From contig JAZUPH010000087.1 in the NCBI GenBank assembly GCA_045605145.1, positions 1-10,171 on the forward strand: a stretch of DNA of 10,171 nucleotides. The letters are read 5' to 3'. Each line of letters opens with the position of its first letter. Within the stretch, counting starts at the first letter, position 1. A model generated the notes under the pieces. The model was not told the origin of the DNA and searched no databases. It was given only the letters and a program-made list of their open reading frames with translations. This DNA comes from CAMNAO01 sp045605145 (GTDB lineage Bacteria > Bacillota > Clostridia > Oscillospirales > Oscillospiraceae). Shown piece by piece: positions 1-5,639 of the stretch. Position numbers and translations under genes: made by a program.

Positions 1-244
1 GCCCCTGGTCACCACCAACACCCTTGGCAAGGTCGACATCGAGGCTACCGTCTCCGGCGGCGGCGTTACCGGCCAGGCCGGCGCTATGCGTCACGGCATC
101 GCCCGCGCCCTGCTCCTGCTGGATGAGAACTATCGTCACGATCTGAAGGCCGCCGGCTTCCTGACCCGCGACCCCAGAATGAAAGAGCGCAAAAAGTACG
201 GCCTCAAGGCAGCCCGCCGCGCTCCCCAGTTCTCCAAGAGATAA
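1..244 (+). CDS. rpsI: 30S ribosomal protein S9, C-terminal 80 codons (partial)
   Basis: S9 is a small-subunit ribosomal protein whose basic C-terminal tail reaches the P-site tRNA. The window opens inside the gene; reading from base 2 gives 80 codons ending in TAA at 242-244. Family hallmarks are plain: a glycine-rich GGGVTGQAGAMRHGIARALL stretch, FLTRDPRMKERKKYGLKAARRAP, and the invariant end QFSKR. The bacterial protein is usually about 130 residues, so the N-terminal 40% lies to the left, where rplM normally sits. Codon use is G+C-rich. A hairpin terminator follows 13 bases after the stop. The odd point is that the last 10 codons are repeated at 2240-2272, which suggests the 3' end has served as an integration site. 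Identification is secure. Confidence 0.97.
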   Translation, partial: PLVTTNTLGKVDIEATVSGGGVTGQAGAMRHGIARALLLLDENYRHDLKAAGFLTRDPRMKERKKYGLKAARRAPQFSKR

Positions 245-257
245 TTTGCTCTTACTT

Positions 258-291
258 ACAAGCACTCACTTCGGTGGGTGCTTGTTTTTTT
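258..291 (+). terminator. rpsI intrinsic terminator, copy 1
   Basis: A 12-bp stem (ACAAGCAC-T-CAC pairing with GTG-G-GTGCTTGT, one T-G wobble) encloses a TTCG tetraloop and is followed by seven T. It sits 13 bases after the rpsI stop. Near-copies of it, including the flank GCACGGCGGGCTGC after the T-run, occur at 2114 and, more diverged, at 2286. Confidence 0.93.
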
Positions 292-341
292 GCACGGCGG
301 GCTGCTTTGCTAGTTGCCAGTTGATAGATAAATGTAAATGT

Positions 342-370
342 TTGACAACTCACCGCGAATAAGATAAAAT
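342..370 (+). promoter_or_regulatory. Sigma-70-like promoter of the DUF4041 gene
   Basis: TTGACA at 342-347 and TAAAAT at 365-370 are separated by exactly 17 bases, giving a near-consensus promoter with predicted start near 377. The gene's ATG is at 413, preceded by GGGAGGA at 400-406 with a 6-base spacer. This gives the cassette its own transcription after the rpsI terminator. Confidence 0.8.
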
Positions 371-412
371 TGCGGCATAAATCTGCTTCAAATATATTCG
401 GGAGGACTTTGT

Positions 413-2008
413 ATGTTGTTTTTTGTTGTTGCTTTAGTCTTTTTTATTCTCTGGCTAATCGAAAAGAAAAAACGCAAAAAATCACAAACCGAGAGCGCTA
501 TGTTGAATGAACAACTGCAAGCTGTTTTCTACGAAAGAAACGATTTAGTAAGCAGATACGCCAATGTGATTGACGCAGACCGAGAGGCTGCAACAATTCG
601 CGCCACAACTCAAGATATGTTAAGCAAAGCCAAGATTGAAGCTGAAGATACCGTCTCAGAGGCCAAGTGCACAGCCAACGCCATTGTCTCTAATGCCAAA
701 GAAGATGCGAAAAAAATTCGAGCCAACGCCCAAAAAGCAGAAGAAAAAGCCGGTGAAGCAGCTCGAATTGCACAACAAAATGCCGCCAAAATAATTGCAG
801 ACGCAAAGGCCGAAGCCAAGGAAATAGCCGGAAACGCAATTGAAGCACAGGGCAAAGCAAAAGAATACGAAAGAACTGCAGCAGCAATGAAGCGCCTTAT
901 TGAAGGATATGGTGATGAATGGCTTAAACCCGCATATTCACTCCTCGATGAATTGGCTGATGAGTTCGGGTTTACAGAAGCTGGGCAAAAACTCAAAGAT
1001 GCCCGGGCAACCTCTGCGCGGATGGTAAAAGATTGCATGGCCGCAAACTGTGATTACGCCGAGGATTATCGAAGAACAACAGCCATTCAATTTGTCACAG
1101 ACGCTTTCAACGGAAAGGTTGACTCTATCCTCTCAAAGGTTAAACACGATAATTACGGAATCCTTGAGCAAAAAATACGCGATGCATATCAATTAGTCAA
1201 TAAAAATGGTGCCGCTTTTAGAAATGCACACATTTTACCCACATACCTTGATGCACGTCTTGAGGAACTGAAATGGGCAACTGTTTCTCAGGAACTCCGT
1301 AAAAAAGCTAATGAGGAGCAAAAGGAACTCCGAGAAAAAATGCGCGAGGAAGAAAAAGCCAGACGAGAATTTGAACGTGCACAAAAAGAAGCTGCTAAAG
1401 AAGAGGCAATGCTCCAAAAAGCCATGGAGAAAGCCAAAGCCATGCTTGCTTCTGCCAACGAAGAACAACGGGCAAAATATGAAGCTCAATTGGTTGAGCT
1501 TGAAGAGAAATTGAAAATTGCTGAAGAGAAAAACCAGCGCGCCCTTTCTATGGCTCAACAAACGAAGCGAGGAACTGTTTATGTAATTTCCAATATTGGG
1601 TCTTTTGGAGAAAATGTCTACAAGGTCGGCATGACGCGGCGATTGGATCCGTCTGATCGAATCAAAGAACTTGGTGACGCCTCTGTTCCTTTTCCGTTTG
1701 ATATTCACGCATTTATCGAAAGTGATGATGCTCCCGCTTTAGAAACTGCTCTTCACCACGAACTTGCTCTTGCACAGATGAATAAAGTGAATCCTCGCAA
1801 AGAGTTCTTTAAAGTTGATCTTTCTATAATAAAAAAGCTTGTTGAGGGAAAAGGTCTGCAAGCAAATTGGACTATAGCAGCCGAAGCGGCAGAGTACCGT
1901 GAGAGCTTGGCAATACAAGAACGCATAAGTACAGATCCCACAGAACGTGCAAAATGGGCAAAATTCATGTCTGAGACATCCATAAACTCAGCCGATGAGG
2001 ATGAATAA
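413..2008 (+). CDS. Membrane-anchored coiled-coil DUF4041 protein with C-terminal GIY-YIG (T5orf172/MUG113-like) domain
   Basis: The 531-aa protein has a clear domain order. Residues 1-16 are a single hydrophobic segment (MLFFVVALVFFILWLI) followed by KKKRKK, predicting an N-in or N-out anchor with a cytoplasmic body. Residues 55-155 are an Ala/Lys/Glu coiled coil with recurring AKxxA units. Residues 158-290 resemble DUF4041 (MKRLIEGYGDEWL, then the LEQKIRDAYQLVNKNG and YLDARLEELKW stretches). Residues 291-385 are a second highly charged coiled coil. Residues 387-478 match the T5orf172/MUG113 branch of the GIY-YIG superfamily: GTVYVISN, VYKVGMTRR, DRIKEL, ALETALHHEL and RKEFFKV. Candidate catalytic residues are Y390, Y403, R410 or R416, E444 and H449. 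Family relatives occur in phages and accessory loci. The gene is visibly A+T-richer than its neighbours, has its own promoter, and sits between copies of the rpsI terminator, so horizontal gain is likely. A nuclease or defence role is inference; a purely structural role is possible. Confidence 0.85.
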   Translation: MLFFVVALVFFILWLIEKKKRKKSQTESAMLNEQLQAVFYERNDLVSRYANVIDADREAATIRATTQDMLSKAKIEAEDTVSEAKCTANAIVSNAKEDAKKIRANAQKAEEKAGEAARIAQQNAAKIIADAKAEAKEIAGNAIEAQGKAKEYERTAAAMKRLIEGYGDEWLKPAYSLLDELADEFGFTEAGQKLKDARATSARMVKDCMAANCDYAEDYRRTTAIQFVTDAFNGKVDSILSKVKHDNYGILEQKIRDAYQLVNKNGAAFRNAHILPTYLDARLEELKWATVSQELRKKANEEQKELREKMREEEKARREFERAQKEAAKEEAMLQKAMEKAKAMLASANEEQRAKYEAQLVELEEKLKIAEEKNQRALSMAQQTKRGTVYVISNIGSFGENVYKVGMTRRLDPSDRIKELGDASVPFPFDIHAFIESDDAPALETALHHELALAQMNKVNPRKEFFKVDLSIIKKLVEGKGLQANWTIAAEAAEYRESLAIQERISTDPTERAKWAKFMSETSINSADEDE

Positions 2009-2113
2009 TTCTGCCTATATTCTAGCCCTTATTTATAAAGAAGCGAAATATATTAAATTCCTTTTCTAATGCGCAACCTAGCCGCATCTGATTATAAAGT
2101 ATGCTCTTACTTG
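2009..2113. other. A+T-rich gap after the DUF4041 gene
   Basis: About 100 bases of A+T-rich sequence with no ORF, hairpin or promoter that I can support. From 2102 it turns into the 5' flank of terminator copy 2, which shares a TGCTCTTACTT stretch with copy 1. Confidence 0.5.
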
Positions 2114-2145
2114 CAAGCACCCAATTGGTGGGTGCTTGTTTTTTT
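2114..2145 (+). terminator. Terminator copy 2, downstream of the DUF4041 gene
   Basis: A perfect 10-bp stem (CAAGCACCCA / TGGGTGCTTG) with a 5-base loop is followed by seven T. From 2103 to 2160 the sequence closely repeats 248-310, including the GCACGGCGGGCTGC flank after the T-run, with a handful of substitutions and one indel in the loop. It ends the DUF4041 transcript and forms the right-hand partner of the direct repeat around that gene. Confidence 0.9.
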
Positions 2146-2213
2146 GCACGGCGGGCTGCCGTTACCATCCTCTCCCGGTTGCCGCGAAGCGGCGAGGGAG
2201 TGGGGGCATAATC

Positions 2214-2240
2214 CTTCTATTTGGCCTTGCCAAATAGAAG
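2214..2240. repeat. Perfect 12-bp inverted repeat abutting the duplicated rpsI tail
   Basis: CTTCTATTTGGC and GCCAAATAGAAG pair perfectly around a 3-base loop (CTT). There is no T-run after it, so it is not a standard terminator. The right arm ends exactly where the rpsI-tail copy begins (2239-2241), so it may be an element end, a recombinase site or cruciform. Confidence 0.75.
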
Positions 2241-2293
2241 CCCGCCGCGCTCCCCAGTTCAGCAAGAGATAATTTACTCTTACTTACAAGCAC
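2239..2293 (+). repeat. Duplicated rpsI 3' end and trailer (att-like remnant)
   Basis: This stretch matches 211-265 at 52 of 55 positions. It re-encodes ARRAPQFSKR and a TAA at 2270-2272, with no start codon or upstream S9 sequence. Two of the three mismatches turn a TCC serine codon into AGC, leaving the peptide unchanged; the third lies after the stop. It is best read as the displaced or element-borne end of rpsI left by insertion into the gene's 3' end. It is not a functional gene. Confidence 0.85.
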
Positions 2294-2319
2294 CTGCGGA
2301 AAGCAGGTGCTTGTTTTTT
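2286..2319 (+). terminator. Terminator copy 3, behind the duplicated rpsI tail
   Basis: A perfect 12-bp stem (ACAAGCACCTGC / GCAGGTGCTTGT) with a GGAAA loop is followed by six T. Its outer stem matches copies 1 and 2, but the inner stem and loop are compensatorily different, so it has diverged while keeping its fold. It stands in the same position relative to the rpsI-tail copy as copy 1 does to rpsI. Confidence 0.9.
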
Positions 2320-2399
2320 GTGCGCAAGGGCTGCCATAGCAAACCCTGTAGGGGCGAGCATTGCTCGCCCACGGGCGGATATTTTAGTGTCCGTCGGAG

Positions 2400-2491
2400 T
2401 TGACACGGGCGGATGATATCCGCCCCTACGGGTGCGGTGCGGATTGGTTGACACGGGCGGATGATATCCGCCCCTACGGGGTGAGGTGCGG
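2400..2491. repeat. Two tandem 44-48 bp units with a GGGCGGAT/ATCCGCCC hairpin
   Basis: Unit one (2400-2447) and unit two (2448-2491) both begin TTGACACGGGCGGATG, carry the palindrome GGGCGGAT-GAT-ATCCGCCC and continue CTACGGG. They differ mainly near their right ends. A related hairpin, GGGCGGC-TAATA-GCCGCCC, is at 4544-4562. Confidence 0.85.
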
Positions 2492-2498
2492 CCTTGCA

Positions 2499-2619
2499 TG
2501 TCATTGCGAGAAGCGCAGCGGCGCGGCAATCCGTACCCATTTCACGCGAGGGTGCGCCGCAATACGATTTAGGCGCGGATTGCCATGACCAACGCTGCGG
2601 CGCTGATCTGGCAATGACA
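2499..2619. repeat. 121-bp nested palindromic repeat, copy A
   Basis: The ends TGTCATTGC and GCAATGACA are perfect inverted repeats, and an inner pair GGCAATCCG (2525-2533) / CGGATTGCC (2576-2584) nests inside. The element has no coding capacity that I trust. Copy B at 4637-4757 has exactly the same length and close sequence. It resembles REP/BIME or MITE-like elements. Confidence 0.85.
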
Positions 2620-2740
2620 GCAAATACACGGCCCCACAGGGATAGCGCAGCAGCGGTGGGGGGTATCAGGCGGCGGGAGCAAGCCCCCGCCCTACGGAAG
2701 ACCATCGGTCCTGTTGCAGGGGCGAGGAGCAATATCGTCT

Positions 2741-2792
2741 CTCCCTCCGTCATTTGCCTGCAGCAAATGACACCTCCCTCATCAGAGGGAGG
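2741..2792. repeat. Double-hairpin repeat unit, copy 1
   Basis: GTCATTTGC pairs with GCAAATGAC (2749-2771), immediately followed by CCTCCCTC pairing with GAGGGAGG (2773-2792). A leading CTCCCTCC (2741-2748) could instead pair with the final GAGGGAG, giving an alternative fold. Copies 2 and 3 lie at 4416-4465 and 4890-4939. There is no T-run, so it is not a classic terminator. Confidence 0.85.
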
Positions 2793-2885
2793 TTTTGAGA
2801 GCGTGCAGATAACCAAATCTCTCGTAGGGGCGCGGCACAATTTTCATCTTTGCCTGCCAAAGTCATGGCGCGGCGCGCCCGGCTG

Positions 2886-2894
2886 TGATATAAT
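2886..2894 (+). promoter_or_regulatory. Extended -10 promoter of the ceramidase-like gene
   Basis: TGATATAAT contains a perfect TATAAT (2889-2894) with the extended TGn element at 2886-2888. The -35 region 17 bases upstream (TGGCGC) is poor, which an extended -10 can tolerate. Predicted start is near 2901, giving a leader of about 40 bases. A GGAAAGGA ribosome binding site is at 2925-2932. Confidence 0.65.
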
Positions 2895-2941
2895 AGCCTT
2901 ACAAAACCATACAAATATGAGTACGGAAAGGACGCTGACAC

Positions 2942-4261
2942 ATGGACAAAACATTATACTGCGGTGCGGCGAAAGCCTGCATAACCCCGGATGACGGCCT
3001 GCTGACAAAACTGTACGGCCTTATGAAAAGGCGCTTCTGCAAGGTGCATGACGACCTTTACCTGCGCGTGATCGCCTTCGGTGATGGGGAGAACAAGGCG
3101 CTCATCATCTCCTACGACCTTGACAAGGCAACGCAGCCGGACATCTTCCTGCCCCGTCTGTCGGAGGAGACCGGCATACCGGTAGAGAATATGCTCTACT
3201 TCGGCATACACACCCATACCGCGCCCATCACCGGACCGCGCCCGCCCTTTGAGCAGCCGCCCGATGCCGAGACGGCGCAGGCAACGGCTCAGTACGAGGC
3301 TTTCCTGCTGGACACCCTGCTGGACACCGCAAAGAAAGCCATCGCAGACATGGTACCCGCCAAAATCGGCGTAGGCTACGGCGACAGCTACATTAACATC
3401 AACCGCAATCAGACCTTCCACCACGAAGCGGAGGACGGCTCCGTCTACGATATAATGGGGCTGGGCGTAAACCCCACCGGCCCCGTTGACCACACCGTGT
3501 TCGTCCTCAAGGCCGAGAATATGGACGGGGAAAGCATCGCATTCTTCGTCAATTACGCGGTACATAACGTGGTGATGATAACCAACAACGCCGACGGCAA
3601 GGGGAATGTGGCGCTGGGCGGCGACATCGGCGGCAATGTCAGCCAGCTGCTTGAAAAGCGCTTCGGCGGCGTGGCAGTGTGGTCCAGCGGCGCGGCGGGG
3701 GACATCAACCCCGTTATGATGAACCAGTACTACTACTCCGACCCCGCCGACGGCAGCAGAAAGAGCTATGAGGTGGACAGCGATGAGCCGGCGAAGGCCG
3801 CGCTTCAGCTTATGGTCAGCCGCCATCTGGACGATGTGGTGCAGACGATCCGCGGCATAGATTGCTGCCAGACCGCCGGGGCGATCGGCGGCATCATCGA
3901 CTGGACCGAAACGCCCTCCACCCTGCCCGATGTGCCCTACCGCATCCGCCTTCAGGCGCTGCGCATCGGCAGCACAGCCTTCATGGGCATCGGCGGTGAG
4001 CTTTACACCACCCTGGGCTGGGCGATTCAGGACGCGTCCCCCTTCAGCGATACGGTGGTTATCAACCACAACTGCTCCCTTATATGCGAGTGCGGCTATA
4101 TCCTGGACGATGACGCGATCGAGCGCGGCAATGTGAAGCTGCCGGGCAGCGCCTCCCCCCGCAGCAGCATCCCCGGCGGCATGAGGCCCCGCAATCTCCC
4201 CGGCACGGTGAAGCCCGAGCTGGAGAAATTCTCACGCCGGATGTTCACAAAGCTGATGTAA
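2942..4261 (+). CDS. Neutral/alkaline non-lysosomal ceramidase-like hydrolase, cytoplasmic
   Basis: The 439-aa protein fits the N-terminal catalytic domain of neutral ceramidases, zinc amidases that cleave N-acyl-sphingosine into sphingosine and fatty acid. Visible family landmarks are CGAAKACITPDDG near the N-terminus, FGIHTHTAP with H90 and H92, NYAVHNV with H208 (candidate zinc ligands), GGDIGGNVSQLLEK (226-239), SSGAAGDINP (248-257) and a C-terminal ECGYILDD stretch. Classical secreted ceramidases are about 650-760 residues and carry a signal peptide and a C-terminal domain; this protein has neither, so it probably acts in the cytosol on a different amide. The start is fixed by GGAAAGGA ten bases upstream. 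It stands alone between two repeat mosaics, so its context gives no substrate. The family call is good; true ceramidase activity is doubtful. Confidence 0.82.
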   Translation: MDKTLYCGAAKACITPDDGLLTKLYGLMKRRFCKVHDDLYLRVIAFGDGENKALIISYDLDKATQPDIFLPRLSEETGIPVENMLYFGIHTHTAPITGPRPPFEQPPDAETAQATAQYEAFLLDTLLDTAKKAIADMVPAKIGVGYGDSYININRNQTFHHEAEDGSVYDIMGLGVNPTGPVDHTVFVLKAENMDGESIAFFVNYAVHNVVMITNNADGKGNVALGGDIGGNVSQLLEKRFGGVAVWSSGAAGDINPVMMNQYYYSDPADGSRKSYEVDSDEPAKAALQLMVSRHLDDVVQTIRGIDCCQTAGAIGGIIDWTETPSTLPDVPYRIRLQALRIGSTAFMGIGGELYTTLGWAIQDASPFSDTVVINHNCSLICECGYILDDDAIERGNVKLPGSASPRSSIPGGMRPRNLPGTVKPELEKFSRRMFTKLM

Positions 4262-4285
4262 GCGGGCAGCTCACCTGCACCCACA

Positions 4286-4327
4286 CCGGGCGGCATTCAG
4301 AAAACTCCGTCCGGCGGGGCTGTTTGC
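4286..4327 (+). terminator. Weak candidate terminator of the ceramidase-like gene
   Basis: CCGGGCGG (4286-4293) can pair with CCGTCCGG (4307-4314) with one G-T wobble, about 25 bases after the stop codon. Only a short CTGTTTG tail follows, so termination here is uncertain. Confidence 0.3.
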
Positions 4328-4415
4328 AGCCAAAGCGGCGAGCGAATGCGACACGGGCCGAAGGCTGTCAGCCGAACAGGCTGCCTGGGGGAGAGTATTT
4401 TCTTCCCTGTTTTCT

Positions 4416-4465
4416 CTCCCTCCGTCATTTGCTCTGCAAATGACACCTCCCTCATCAGAGGGAGG
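4416..4465. repeat. Double-hairpin repeat unit, copy 2
   Basis: Same structure as the unit at 2741-2792: leading CTCCCTCC, a GTCATTTGC/GCAAATGAC hairpin with a 3-base loop (TCT), then CCTCCCTC-ATCA-GAGGGAGG. The hairpin arms are conserved exactly; the first loop is two bases shorter than in copy 1. Confidence 0.85.
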
Positions 4466-4636
4466 TGTTGAGGGTAGTGCAGATCACCAAATCTCTCGCA
4501 GGGGCGAGCATTGCTCGCCCGCGATAGTGCGGCGGTGCCATGCGGGCGGCTAATAGCCGCCCATACAGGGTGCTGTGCGGGGGGTATCAGGCGGCGGGAG
4601 CAAGCCCCCGCCCTACGGGAAACCTTCGGCCTTGCA

Positions 4637-4757
4637 TGTCATTGCGAGGAGCGCAGCGACGTGGCAATCCGTACCCCTTTCCAGCGAGGGTGCGCCGCAA
4701 TACGATTTAGGCGCGGATTGCCACGACCAACGCTGCGGCGCTGGTCTCGCAATGGCA
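4637..4757. repeat. 121-bp nested palindromic repeat, copy B
   Basis: Second copy of the 2499-2619 element, same length and same nested arms (TGTCATTGC with GCAATGGCA; GGCAATCCG with CGGATTGCC). One outer-arm base has changed, weakening the terminal pairing. The central GAGGGTGCGCCGCAATACG segment is conserved. Confidence 0.85.
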
Positions 4758-4889
4758 GCAAAAACACGGCCCCGCAGGAGCCCAGCTAAGCGGGTCCTGT
4801 GGGGAGAGGGCGGGTAGCGTGTGGCGGGAGCAAGCCCCCGCCCTACGGGAAACCGTAGGTCCTGTTGCATGCGCGGCACAATATCGTCT

Positions 4890-4939
4890 CTCCCTCCGTC
4901 ATTTGCTCTGCAAATGACACCTCCCTCATCAGAGGGAGG
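4890..4939. repeat. Double-hairpin repeat unit, copy 3
   Basis: Third copy of the CTCCCTCC / GTCATTTGC-GCAAATGAC / CCTCCCTC-ATCA-GAGGGAGG unit. It matches copy 2 at every position I compared, including the TCT loop. The sequence just upstream (CCTGTTGCA followed by AATATCGTCT) is shared with copy 1. Confidence 0.85.
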
Positions 4940-5021
4940 CTTGCGAGCGGCGGGTTTTCTCAAAGGTATAACGTTTTTCTAAACCACGCGCACAGCAGGT
5001 GGTTTTCATTCTACAAACAAC

Positions 5022-5061
5022 AAGCGCGAAGATACACCTTTTTCGGTGCGTCTTCGCGCTT
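5022..5061 (-). terminator. Terminator of the molybdoenzyme operon
   Basis: AAGCGCGAAGA pairs with TCTTCGCGCTT around an inner ACACC/GGTG extension and a T-rich loop. It begins six bases beyond the mobA stop on the minus strand, where the tail reads GTTGTTTGT. On the plus strand the tail is TTCTTTTC, so it may work in both directions. Confidence 0.85.
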
Positions 5062-5066
5062 TCTTT

Positions 5067-5636
5067 TCACTTTTCCATAAGTTTAATTACATCTTCCGCG
5101 CTGTTTATGTTCAGCAGTGCCCGCCTGTCCATTCCTTGTGGCAGGGGCACCGACCTGAAGCGAAGCTCATCGGCAAGCCCCATCATGCGCAGCCGCCCCG
5201 CGGCAATGCAGCGCTCCATAACCGGGATGCAGCGGCGGGAGTAGACGCCCACAAGTGGGTGCAGGCGCCCGCCGTCCTCAATGACCAGAATATCGTCATC
5301 GGCGCGAAATTCGTCCGTGAGATACTCAGTAAGTTCACGGCTCATAAAGGGCGTGTCGCAGGGGGATACGGCCAGCGCATCGCTTTCTGCCGCCTTCAGC
5401 GCCGAGCACAGCCCGCCCATGGGGCCCATTTGGGGGTAGATATCCTCCACCCGGCGAAAGCCCTCAAGGCTCAGGTCTGAGCCGGCGGCAACGGACAGCA
5501 GCTTTTCATCAAAGCCGCCGAAGGCCGCGGCAATACGCACAAGATAGGTCTCACCGTCCAGCATAAGGCCCGCCTTGCTCACGCCGCCCATGCGGCTGGA
5601 AAGGCCGCCCGCCAGAATAAGTCCGCCGATGGTCAT
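5067..5636 (-). CDS. mobA: Molybdenum cofactor guanylyltransferase (MobA-like)
   Basis: MobA joins GMP from GTP to Mo-molybdopterin, giving the guanine dinucleotide cofactor used by DMSO-reductase-family enzymes; it acts in the cytosol. The 189-aa length is typical. The nucleotide-binding P-loop-like motif ILAGGLSSRMGG (7-18) with K21 opens the Rossmann fold, followed by VEDIYPQMGPMGGL (63-76), the metal-binding CDTPF motif with D94, LHPLVGVYSR (125-134) and the late ALLNINSAED signature (173-182). It is the last gene of the operon: its ATG lies three bases past the stop of the ferredoxin gene, so translational coupling is likely. The position beside a molybdopterin enzyme supports MobA over other sugar-type nucleotidyltransferases such as MocA. 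I am confident of the family and fairly sure of the exact role. Confidence 0.9.
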   Translation of the reverse strand: MTIGGLILAGGLSSRMGGVSKAGLMLDGETYLVRIAAAFGGFDEKLLSVAAGSDLSLEGFRRVEDIYPQMGPMGGLCSALKAAESDALAVSPCDTPFMSRELTEYLTDEFRADDDILVIEDGGRLHPLVGVYSRRCIPVMERCIAAGRLRMMGLADELRFRSVPLPQGMDRRALLNINSAEDVIKLMEK

Positions 5637-5639
5637 ATC

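Larger units (their letters stand above)
2345..2840. repeat. Intergenic palindromic repeat mosaic I
   Basis: About 500 bases without a supportable gene, built from short palindromic modules. In order: GGGGCGAGCATTGCTCGCCC (2351-2370), two tandem GGGCGGATGATATCCGCCC units (2400-2491), a 121-bp nested palindrome (2499-2619), GGCGGGAGCAAGCCCCCGCC (2672-2691), a double hairpin (2741-2792), and a GCAGAT-ACCAAATCTCTCG stretch (2805-2825). Every module but the tandem unit recurs nearly verbatim in the second mosaic, in different order, and the tandem unit has a related hairpin there. Confidence 0.8.
4466..4940. repeat. Intergenic palindromic repeat mosaic II
   Basis: With the double hairpin just before it, this gene-free region repeats the modules of mosaic I in altered order: GCAGATCACCAAATCTCTCG (4479-4498), GGGGCGAGCATTGCTCGCCC (4501-4520), GGGCGGC/GCCGCCC hairpin (4544-4562), GGCGGGAGCAAGCCCCCGCC (4593-4612, again at 4823-4842), the 121-bp palindrome (4637-4757), a CCCGCAGGAGCCCAGC palindrome (4770-4804) related to one at 10081-10116, and a third double hairpin (4890-4939). 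The flank 4328-4415 shows no feature that I can support. Confidence 0.8.

Noticed and set aside
2069..2272. Second, truncated rpsI gene or new small protein over the repeat tail
   Set aside because: The S9 reading frame covers only the last ten codons, and the longer frame running into it has no ribosome site and crosses a terminator hairpin.
2400..2453. Two TTGACA boxes as promoters
   Set aside because: Neither has a -10-like hexamer 16-18 bases downstream; the spaced positions are G+C-rich hairpin sequence.
2280..2840. 186-codon minus-strand open frame and several overlapping short frames
   Set aside because: It runs straight through palindromic repeats, has no ribosome binding site, and its translation is low-complexity repeat peptide; matching frames reappear in the second mosaic only because the DNA repeats.
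2954..4069. 371-codon minus-strand open frame
   Set aside because: Antisense shadow of the ceramidase-like gene, with no ribosome site and a composition rich in Val, His and Ala typical of reversed G+C-rich codons.
2345..4940. CRISPR array
   Set aside because: Repeats are heterogeneous, palindromic and irregularly spaced, with no constant repeat-spacer period and no cas genes.
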